Of a stretch of 64,000 nucleotides of DNA, positions 56,096 through 64,000 are shown one piece after another. The stretch lies in the NCBI GenBank assembly GCA_000711775.1, contig ARYC01017196.1, forward strand, positions 1-64,000, written 5' to 3'. The notes beneath the pieces are model-generated. The model ran no database searches and was not told the origin of the DNA. It worked only from the letters and a program-made list of their open reading frames with translations. The DNA is from Oxytricha trifallax. Its lineage: Eukaryota > Ciliophora > Spirotrichea > Sporadotrichida > Oxytrichidae. Position numbers and translations under genes: made by a program. Position 1 is the first letter of the stretch. Every line of letters begins with the position of its first letter.

Positions 56096-56420
56096 CATTT
56101 GGATGTATCAGTTGAATCACAAGTCGCACAATTACAAGTTGAACATGTTGATGTTGCAGATTTAGTACATTCTATTATAATTTAAAGCCAATTTATGAAT
56201 TACTTGTGCATTAAGCATTAATTTAGTCTTAAAAAAACAAAATAACTCATAGTAGCTTTTAATATCAATCAAAATCTTTGAATTAATTAGCATTAACTAT
56301 AAAATATATAAAGCAAAGTTGAAGAAACTGTTGATTGTGGATTCCGTTGAATTAAATGCTAAACTAAAGCCTGAGGAGGTCAACTAAGGCTAGCAACTCT
56401 CACATCCAGTCATACTATCA
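56096..56420 (-). CDS. Cys-rich MDSs (block A)
   Basis: At 56420-56310: SCDSMTGCESCQPQLTSSGF, then SLAFNSTESTINSFF. At 56175-56100: ECTKSATSTCSTCNCATCDS. Strong Cys-rich segments with TAG and TAA read as Gln. Confidence 0.8.
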
Positions 56421-58840
56421 CATGATAATAGTTTTATTATACAATTACATAAGATATTTGTTCAATTTAATGTTTATATTATATAATTAATTATTGAATT
56501 ACTATTTATATAATATAAATAAAATGAGGAACAGTTTAAAACTCAAAATACTTAATTCTTTAAAATAAATAAATTATTTTACTTATTCGTGACTAATTAT
56601 AAGATTAGATTCAAATAAATATTAATTGAAATTTTAAAAAAGATAAAATTATTCCAATTTCTTAAATTTTACTTTAATGCCAATTTTAGAATAGTGAATA
56701 ATGTAATGAATCGATAAAATCATTATAAAATAAAAAATAAATATTTAAATTATTAAAATATCATGTTTTTATTATTTAAAAAAATTTAAAGATATAATCA
56801 CTTTAGAAAATTTTAAAATTTAAATTCTAATTTATTTTCAATATTAACTCAAAGTATTTTAAGCATAAAATTCCATTACATTTTTAATTTTAAATTATTT
56901 ATTAATAAAATTGGAGTTTAAGTGTTACCCACACCCTATATTAAATTATTAATTATTGTATATAATTAATAAAATATATATTTATATTTAGATATTAGTG
57001 ATTGTTAGTATGATTAAATTGGATATTAGAAATATAAATTTAAATATGATCTTTTGTGATTCTAAAAATAGAATATTCTGATTAGTAAAATATTTATTTA
57101 TTCAGATTATGATAAAAAGCACATTTATTCCTAGGGAGTTTAAAAAAATTGTAAAATAAAATTAGAAGATATTTTATTGAAGGGACTTTATTAAATTTAT
57201 GTGCATATATAAAACGATTTTTTTCTAATAAAAAATCATTATAAAATATTCTATTTATTTTATAAAGATTTTTAATATTTAAATTATTTAGTTTTAAATA
57301 TTTTATCATTCTAATTACTTTTTTTTGACTAATTTATTTAAAATGAAAGTTATTTGTTAAATTATAGTTATTGTGTATCTTGTAATAGAAGAAATAATAA
57401 AGATTGTGTGGTATTATATAATTATAAAAGATCTATTAATTTTTTTAATAAATACTTTTAAATAGGTTTTTATAATATTGTGATGATATAATTGAATACA
57501 AATGAGACTTAGAAAATAAATTAATTGCATTTTTCTTACATCTACATGATTTTTAATTAATTATTAACATTTCGACCATAAATTATTTTTTTCTTTTTAT
57601 ATTGCAAATAGTTCCCAAACTAACCATATAATAATGAGTATTTACTCCCTTATTATTTAATCCATTAATAATTATCAATGAAATTACATGTAAATCATTT
57701 TTTGGTATAAATATGGGGTTAGAAACTTTAATTAAATCGAATGCCTAATTTATTATTAAATAAATAAAAATAAAAAATATACAAAGTTATCAAAAAATTT
57801 ACATATTAATTAAACTATTTTATTTATAATTGTGTTAAATATTCTTTAGTAGTTCTATTCTGTGGAAATAATATTTTAGATGAGCTTGTTATTGGGAAAG
57901 GTTTGAATAAAATGTAATTTAGTATATTAAATTGATGAATTATTTATTTAGAGTTAATTATACAAATAAAAGATCTTGTTTTCTTAACTATAAATTTAGA
58001 AATAAAAATTCTTTTAAATAAAATAAATAGAAGCATAATAATAATAATATTTAATTATTATCTATTAAGTATCAAGTCTAAGGCAATGTTAAGGAAATTA
58101 CAAATAAAAAATTGGATTAAATAAGATTTTATTTAGTTAAAAATATAATTCATCAATAAAATCTATTTAGGTATGAAATAGTATAAACAAATTTATATTA
58201 TTTTAGTATACATAGAGATGATAGGTCTAAATAAGTTAAGGATATAATTGTAATGATTACTTTTTTACTTAGTCATAATTAAATTTTGGCAAGCAATTTA
58301 AATACTTAAGCATGTACTTCTAATATAATTATAAGTCAAATATGACTTGAATATTTTTAGAAAATGTGCTAAAAGATATTTCTGAAATTGAAGTATTTCT
58401 TATATAACGCAAGACTCTCTGTACATTATAAAAATTTAAAGAGTATTTTTGCTTCTATTAAATTTAAAATGATAAATAATTGACCGAAAACACTAAAAAT
58501 TTTAAATTTAACTATTTTTTAAAAATAATAAATATAATTATAACCAAACATTTTCAAATATTAAAAGACGATTAGTAATTTCAAAAAAATTAAAGAGTTG
58601 ACAAATTTTTTTTTAAACAGAGTTTTTTTTTCTTAGATATATTAGGTTTGTACTTAAATTACATTATATATCTTTCTATTATTCCACAAATCTTAATTTC
58701 CAAAAGTTAAAAATAAAATATTTAAAGGAAGTCAAGTTTTTATTCTGCTAAAATTTGAATTAATAGTTTTTATTAATCTAAAACTTATTTGTATATAAAA
58801 TCTTTGCGACTTGAAAGTTTCAAGGCTTTAATGTTTTTTT
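56421..58840. other. Very long AT-rich IES
   Basis: About 2.4 kb, extremely AT-rich, without a supported coding segment, repeat or element on either strand. It interrupts the N-terminal Cys-rich region. Confidence 0.6.
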
Positions 58841-58854
58841 TCCAAATAAATAAA

Positions 58855-58985
58855 TTTGTATATATATATGATCCGGAGACAGGATCGTTAACATAGGATG
58901 AATGAGCTTTTGTGCAGTCTGGCACACACATAGAGTATCTGTTTGGCAGCGCATTATTATTGGTTTCATTTGTAAGAAGGTACAA
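58855..58985 (-). CDS. Cys-containing MDS (block A)
   Basis: YLLTNETNNNALPNRYSMCV, then PDCTKAHSSYVNDPVSGSYI. CVPDC is followed by the typical hydrophilic loop. The composition contrast with the flanks is sharp. Confidence 0.85.
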
Positions 58986-59029
58986 TCCTTGTTTATTATA
59001 TTTTTAATTTTACTATATAAAAATAAACT

Positions 59030-59260
59030 AAAAAAAATCCTTCATGGCACTTTGTACACTCATCTATAAAATTATAGAAATAAAGAGTTTGAAACACTCA
59101 ATGTAGGTCTAAAAAATATTATTAATTATAATTTATATAATCAATCAATAATTAATTAATAAAAAGTAAAATTATTAGGTCTTTGAGCTCATCCCAATTC
59201 TATTGCAAGCTTAACAACCCCATATCTTATTTTCACACTCTAATGAAATTTAAATTAACC
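59030..59260 (-). CDS. Cys-rich MDSs (block A)
   Basis: At 59250-59165: ISLECENKIWGCQACNRIGM, then SSKTQ. At 59085-59030: FIDECTKCHEG. The pairs C-x-x-C and C-E-N...C-x-x-C match the later segments. The border between them is AT-rich. Confidence 0.75.
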
Positions 59261-59940
59261 TAATAAATATTAGTCATATCTTCATTGAATATTTTTTTTT
59301 GCTTATATTTATATTTATGATAAGAAATGAATAATTAATTTATTTCATTTAAACTCTAAAGAATGTTTAAAATAACAAATTTAAGTTTACAGTAGCACTT
59401 TTATTTATTTATGATTTTAAAAGATTTACAAATTAAAGAAATTTATTATTAAATTTATTGAAATTATGTAAAATTTATTTAGTTTAATTTATAGTTTTAA
59501 ATTAATTCTAATTTATATATTTTAAAGCAGTCTGCTTATTCTTCTTAAACATATAAAATATTACACTTTATAAATATACTAAAAAACATTTGCATTACCC
59601 TAACCATCATCTTTGTATAAATAATCTAATCTATTTTACGATTAAATCCATATTCAATTAATAAATAAAATATGATAATTTGTACTCATTATCCTCACCT
59701 ATAAAAATATTTGTTAAAATAAAGTATATAAATATGGCTAAATGGATATTGAATGTTGTTTATATATAATATTTTTAGAAATGGCAGATTAAAAATAAAT
59801 GTATAAAATACTCTAGTCAATCATTTAATTATAAAATTAATAATAATTTTTTCAATATTTTTTGAATTAATTTTATTTACATATTTTGTAAAATATTTGA
59901 ATTGTTAAAATATATTTAAATTATAGTTTCTTTTAAATCC
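59261..59940. other. AT-rich IES with one possible MDS
   Basis: A short minus segment near 59635-59590 (DYLYKDDGQGNAN) is plausibly coding. The rest is AT-rich. Confidence 0.4.
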
Positions 59941-59974
59941 AGAGTATATTGAGAGACTTAGTTTAATTTAAAAC

Positions 59975-60089
59975 TTACAATTAACAGGAGTAGAACCGCC
60001 ACCTCCTCCACTTCCCCCACTTCCCCCGCCTCCCTAGGCGTTATAAAGCGACATTTGCAAACACCACAGTGTAATTGCAATTAAAAACA
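59975..60089 (-). CDS. Start of the gene: signal peptide and Gly-rich linker
   Basis: ATG at 60089 gives MFLIAITLWCLQMSLYNAQG, a clear signal peptide, followed by GGGSGGSGGGGGSTPVNC. An in-frame TGA lies 5' of this ATG with no other ATG between, which fixes the start. GTAAG follows directly after the VN-Cys codons, so an intron or MDS end lies near 59978. The Gly/Ser run is encoded by GC-rich codons (60000-60035), unusual for this locus. The product is secreted or inserted in the membrane. Confidence 0.85.
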
Positions 60090-60260
60090 TCCTCAGCTTT
60101 TTGTTATTTTTGTAGTTCACACCAATATTAACGATGATTGCTGATTTAGTTGAACTGGTCACTCTTTTTTACGCATGTATTTGCTCAACTAGCTCAATTT
60201 AAGAATTTTTGGCGTTTTACACCAAGTTTTGAAGTCATTGTTCAGGAATAATTTCATTGT
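60090..60260. promoter_or_regulatory. Upstream (5') region of the gene start
   Basis: Less AT-rich than the flanks and open in one minus frame up to a TGA, but without an upstream ATG. It may hold the 5' leader and promoter of the gene and be part of its first MDS. No specific motif is recognised. Confidence 0.4.
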
Positions 60261-61211
60261 GCTTAAACATTACAAAATATAACTATATATTATTCATAGA
60301 ATGGTAGTGTAAATTCAAAGATTAATGATACTCAATTATTATAAATAAATAATTTTATTTTTATCTATTTTTAAGGAATTTCTTTTCCAAAAAAATCGAG
60401 TTTTATGAAATTATTTAATTTAATATATAGATATAATAATTAAATATATTATGCTTGACTTCTTATATTAGAAGTTTTGTGGGTGTATAGTTAGATAGTT
60501 AAGATGTGGAAATAGAAGATAAAACTTGGGAATTATTATTTTTATCCTAAGTCGTATTCTATTTGTCTTTTCTTGTCATTTTATTTATTATAAAAAATAA
60601 TTTATTTTCTAAAAAATTTTAATATGGTTGAAATAACTATTATATTAATTTTAAATAAATTATATTTTCATTTTAAGTTTTAAATAATTAAGTAATAATT
60701 AAGGCATTAATCTATTTTTGGAATTATGATAAACTACATTAATGATTTTAAATTATAAATAAAACACATAAATTATTAATTAAAATAGTTTTTTTTGTTA
60801 TATGTCGCCTTATTTTTTTTATTAGATTATTGCATTAATTAATATCTAAATTTTATTTAAGATTATTAATTAATTGTAATGCTAATGGATGTGAATAGGT
60901 TATTATAATTTACTATTAAAATTATCATAATATTAAAATAACTGATATTTATCTAAATTTAATTCAGAATTCCACATTTATTATAATATGCTTATTAATT
61001 TTACAATAATTCTTTGTATTCAATTTTCATTTGATTTTTCAAATGCTTTGTTCGATAATTAATTCATTTTTTTAATAAATATATATTGTACAATACTGAA
61101 TATCCCTAACAATTTGAATATATTTTTAACTTTTAATTATTTTAAAATAATTATTCATTCAAGAATTATATAAATAAAAATATTTCATTATATAAAATTA
61201 TTAATATTTGT
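60261..61211. other. AT-rich IES or intergenic DNA
   Basis: No coding segment on either strand that I can support. It separates the gene start (minus) from block E (plus). Confidence 0.5.
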
Positions 61212-61375
61212 AAAGTAACATTAAGTAACGTCAAGGCAACTGGAGAATAAGGTGGAATATTTTACATTAAAAATGCATAAAAATTGGAAATAATAAATAA
61301 CGAGAGTACTTTTAAAAATATAGAGGCGTTGACAAGTGGATCATTCATAACAGCAGAAAGTACATTAAATATTAA
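61212..61375 (+). CDS. First MDS of block E, joined to 27270 on the minus strand
   Basis: Begins with AAAGTAACATTAAGT (61212-61226), the reverse complement of 27270-27284, and reads SNVKATGEQGGIFYIKNAQK, then LEIINNESTFKNIEALTSGS. It ends near AAAGTA, shared with about 61483, which merges to FITAESISNSQFQ in frame. Confidence 0.85.
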
Positions 61376-61482
61376 TTATATCATATATATTAAATATATG
61401 GTAAATAAATTTAATTTAATGATTCTTTTTTTGAGAATAGAAATAAATAAAAATTTAATGAATAAATTATTAAAAAGTATAT

Positions 61483-61700
61483 CAAATTCCTAATTCCAGT
61501 TGACTATGCAAAACCTTGACATCAATTGTTATAATATTTTTAAAGTTTTATCTTGTAAAAATTGGGGAATTAATGTGAATATTAAAAATATGTTAGAACT
61601 CCACAGCTACGTACTCAAGATAGTCTGATACAAACTTAAATTATAATTCAGGCAAAACAAATTAAAATCTTAAATACAATTCAATTCTAAATATGTAAAT
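61483..61700 (+). CDS. Beta-helix MDSs (block E)
   Basis: At 61483-61575: ISNSQFQLTMQNLDINCYNI, then FKVLSCKN. At about 61600-61690: STATYSRQSDTNLNYNSGKT. The first is a standard coil joined by pointer AAAGTA; the second has one likely frame and uncertain borders. Confidence 0.65.
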
Positions 61701-61737
61701 TATTTTCATAATCTATATGATTAAGTTAATAAATGCC

Positions 61738-61850
61738 AGATACAGAACTGACCTCCTAAAAAAGGGAAAAAAAACCATCCTGGGGGAGTTGACTGATGGT
61801 GTCGAAACTTGTAAGGATGAAATATAAATCTTATTAAACTACTTTCCTGG
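61738..61850 (+). CDS. Unassigned coding-like island
   Basis: A less AT-rich island with an open plus frame reading YRTDLLKKGKKTILGELTDG, then VETCKDEIQILLNYFPG. It does not look like the beta-helix family. It may be an MDS of another gene, part of a decayed element, or chance. The reading overlaps the 16-bp pointer at 61851 by a few codons. Confidence 0.4.
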
Positions 61851-61866
61851 TTTAAGCCCCATTATT
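61851..61866. repeat. 16-bp scrambled pointer, copy 2
   Basis: TTTAAGCCCCATTATT, identical to 37133-37148, with different flanks on both sides. Confidence 0.85.
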
Positions 61867-61907
61867 AATTTCCGTAAATCATTGAATAATAAAAAGTTAA
61901 GAAATTA
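61851..61907 (-). CDS. Tiny inverted MDS linking blocks C and D
   Basis: The minus strand reads NFLTFYYSMIYGNQQWGLN. Its last 16 bases equal 37148-37133, so the protein continues NGGIFYILG in block D. Its first bases (TAATTT in coding orientation) match the end of block C at 54116-54121 in frame. The 3' link is strong, the 5' link tentative. Confidence 0.6.
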
Positions 61908-61939
61908 ATAAAGTTAAATTAATAACTAATACAAATTAA

Positions 61940-62340
61940 TAGTCGTATGGAGCAATTTATTTGTCTGGATCTAATATAATTGCAAATTTTGAAAATAATA
62001 CAGTATCAATGTGTAATTATATAAGAGTTTATGGTGGTGCCATTATAATTTAAATTTTTATAAGTGAAATTTTAATTAATTACTGATCACTTATTAAATT
62101 AATAATAACTTCCTTTACATATTTTTATAACATTTTATAATTTTATTGTTATAGCGGAGAAAATGCTTAAATTACTGATTTAAATTCCAAATATTACTAT
62201 AATTCTGCTCAATATGGGGGTGCGATATATTGCAAAGCTTGTACTTTAGATATTAATAGCCTCTATTTCAATGGAAACTCTGGGGGAAGAGGAGGGTCAA
62301 TAGCTCTTATTGATTCAAATAGTGGATATAAAACTTTTTT
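61940..62340 (+). CDS. Beta-helix MDSs (block E)
   Basis: At 61940-62055: QSYGAIYLSGSNIIANFENN, then RVYGGAIII. At 62155-62335: NAQITDLNSKYYYNSAQYGG, then AIYCKACTLDINSLYFNGNS and GGRGGSIALIDS. QYGGAIYCKACTL repeats the motif of 9.15 kb and 52.08 kb. Confidence 0.8.
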
Positions 62341-62474
62341 TAAATTATAAAAATAGCATTCTTATTAAGACTTATTATTTCACAATTATAGAAAGACATT
62401 ATGATTAAGCTTAAAATTGAATAAATTTAAATAAAAATCATCTATAAATATAACTAATTTATTTTTTATGATAT

Positions 62475-62610
62475 AGTTTTGAGGATTTTTAAATATATAC
62501 ATCATATTCTGTGAACGACGGTGCAGCTATTTACATATCCAATTCTTTAACTACAACAACTTGGACACTCTTAATTTCAAATTTAATTGCAAGTACTATC
62601 TAAGGTAAAG
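62475..62610 (+). CDS. Beta-helix MDS (block E)
   Basis: SYSVNDGAAIYISNSLTTTT, then WTLLISNLIASTIQG. NDGAAIYI is the family turn. Confidence 0.8.
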
Positions 62611-62739
62611 GTAATCAGCATAAATTTATATTTTTATCATTTTATAAGATGTAAATAATTTTTCTCTTAATAATACAATGCACCATTTATTAATTAATAT
62701 TTCTCAATAAATAGACTAGGATTAATTATAGTATAAAAT

Positions 62740-62935
62740 AAATTTATTATTTAATGGTGGTGTACTATATATAAACGATGGTTTCATAATCCTTAATTTT
62801 GATACTCCAACAATAGAAAGTGTAACAGCAGACAAAGGAGGTTTGATATATAACGAAAACAGTGATTCAATGACGATTGACACTGGAAAGTTCACTTAGT
62901 TTTAATCTTTAGCTGCTGTTAGCAGTGTGATTTTA
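62740..62935 (+). CDS. Beta-helix MDS (block E)
   Basis: NGGVLYINDGFIILNFDTPT, then IESVTADKGGLIYNENSDSM and TIDTGKFT. Two GG turns 33 residues apart give the repeat length. Confidence 0.85.
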
Positions 62936-63034
62936 ATTGAAAATTTATTAACTATAAAATAACGATTAAATCATGATTTATAATCTGAAAAATTGAGTAA
63001 ATTAAAGATTAACTTAATGATTAAACAAACACTT

Positions 63035-63260
63035 ATTATAATTGTCAAAAATTGAAATATCTAAAAATACATCTTACCTTCCTCATCATCAAATATTTTA
63101 CAGTTTCTTGTTTCCTCCTTGTATGTACCTGCGAAGTACCTGTCTTGTGGCACCTGTGGTCTTACAAAGTAGGACCACTATAAAAATAAAATTAAAGATA
63201 TACTTTATGTTACTTATATTTTATTTTAGTGCTGTACCTCCTCTTGCGTCTAATTTATAA
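63035..63260 (+). CDS. Possible beta-helix MDSs (block E)
   Basis: Plus segments CQKLKYLKIHLTFLIIKYFT, then FLVSSLYVPAKYLSCGTCGL in one frame, with SAVPPLASN near 63230 in another. The area 63090-63180 is less AT-rich, but the frame cannot be fixed. Confidence 0.35.
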
Positions 63261-63865
63261 GAATACTTTTTAATATATTTAGTTTTTGATTTAATTTATC
63301 AATTTCCTATTATAAATCATAAATGATAATAATAATAAGAATTTCTCTATTATTTCAATTAAGTGGAAATTTTAAAACTATTCAATATATTTTCACTATT
63401 TTTTTAAAAAAATTATGTAAAGATATGCATATATTTGATTCCTCCAAATTAATTAAAAAAAAATTAAATATTTTAATTTCCTTAAAATAAATGAGAAAAA
63501 AAATAATTCTTCAGTTACTTCATATAAGAATCACTAACTAATTTTATTTTATTAAATTGCAAAACATTATCCAATTTATATTTTAAGTGATTCACAATGC
63601 TAAAACAGGTTACAAGTAAATTACTATATAAGATACTGAAATTAACTGTTTAACTACTGCTTTTGATCCTACTAAATTACAATATCAATTTTTATTAATT
63701 TATTTTATAATATTTAAATAATTAAAGTTATAATTTTATAAGTTTACGACTCCTTTCACTGAAACTGAAGGCTCAGCAATATTAATTTTATAATTAAACA
63801 AAAGAATTTAATTATAAATATAATTATATATAAAAATCACCAATTATTAATAAAATATATGCTTT
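63261..63865. other. AT-rich IES with weak islands
   Basis: A short plus island near 63590-63680 (HNAKTGYKQITIQDTEINCL) is plausible. The rest is AT-rich. Confidence 0.4.
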
Positions 63866-63867
63866 AG

Positions 63868-64000
63868 ACGTAATGGTATTTATATCAACTTCAAACACAA
63901 TAATAAACTGCTATAATGTTAAAAACGGGGGAGTATACTTTTTTGAGAGCACCACAAATAAAATAGACTTTACTGATTATTGTAAAATTATAAATTATAA
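63868..64000 (+). CDS. Beta-helix MDS at the right edge (block E)
   Basis: DVMVFISTSNTIINCYNVKN, then GGVYFFESTTNKIDFTDYC. It carries the GGVYFF turn. The gene continues past the window. Confidence 0.8.

Larger units (their letters stand above)
1..64000. other. Germline locus of a scrambled beta-helix membrane-protein gene
   Basis: Short coding islands, open when TAA and TAG are read as Gln, sit in AT-rich DNA on both strands. Neighbouring islands usually end and begin with the same 4-8 bp, and merging on that repeat keeps the frame; this is how ciliate MDSs and IESs are arranged. Several islands instead match partners tens of kilobases away or on the other strand. The encoded segments together cover a signal peptide, Cys-rich region, GG-repeat beta-helix, Cys module, membrane domain and tail. 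Whether this is one gene or two paralogues cannot be settled here, and both edges cut through coding blocks. Confidence 0.8.

Noticed and set aside
57094-57309. Minus ORF of 71 codons
   Set aside because: AT-rich IES, low complexity, no Cys or GG motif of the family.
54116-61226. Direct join from block C to block E through ACATTA
   Set aside because: It keeps the frame, but the 61212 MDS has a 15-bp exact partner at 27270, which is far stronger; six AT-rich bases occur by chance.
1-64000. Widespread pseudogenes under the standard genetic code
   Set aside because: The TAA and TAG interruptions disappear when they are read as Gln; TGA behaves as the only stop.

Overview
The window looks like germline (micronuclear) DNA of a stichotrich ciliate, most likely Oxytricha/Sterkiella or a close relative. 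Four things point there. (1) The DNA is extremely AT-rich. (2) Coding segments use TAA and TAG freely as glutamine, and only TGA ends a frame. (3) A 4.1-kb Telomere-Bearing Element (TBE) lies at 42798-46912, with CAAAACCCC-type ends and an ATT target duplication. (4) Coding sequence occurs as dozens of short macronuclear-destined segments (MDSs). Neighbouring MDSs share short repeats (pointers) at their ends and are separated by AT-rich internal eliminated sequences (IESs).

Nearly all coding segments belong to one protein type. It has a signal peptide, a Cys-rich region, a long beta-helix of Gly-Gly repeats resembling chlamydial PMP or pectate-lyase helices, a membrane-proximal Cys-rich module, a multi-pass membrane domain and an acidic cytoplasmic tail. 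Layout: A, minus, 60089 to 54171: signal peptide and Cys-rich N-terminus. B, minus, 7722 to 6265: start of the beta-helix. C, plus, 37480 to about 54121: central beta-helix, carrying a foldback element and the TBE. D, minus, 37148 to 27270: more beta-helix. E, plus, 61212 to the right edge: more beta-helix. F, minus, 5901 to the left edge: scattered beta-helix MDSs. G, plus, about 7871 to a TGA at 26236: C-terminal beta-helix, Cys module, membrane domain and tail.

The blocks are not in reading order. Exact repeats at MDS ends join distant blocks, and the reading frame is kept across each join: A to B (20 bp, 46 kb apart), B to C (5 bp), C to F and back to C (10 bp and 5 bp; one inverted MDS fits a 33-bp gap), an inverted piece near 61.9 kb to D (16 bp), and D to E (15 bp, opposite strands). 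I infer one very large scrambled gene, or two related ones, spread over both strands and running past both window edges. The link from E or F into G was not found.

Mobile and repeated DNA: the TBE with three degenerate or intron-bearing ORFs; a GC-rich repeat in two 5'-truncated copies (LINE- or SINE-like); four foldback/inverted-repeat elements, one with four copies of a 16-bp palindrome; and a short telomere-like tract. I saw no rRNA, tRNA or CRISPR. Long AT-rich stretches between MDSs are taken as IES, with a few GT...AG introns.
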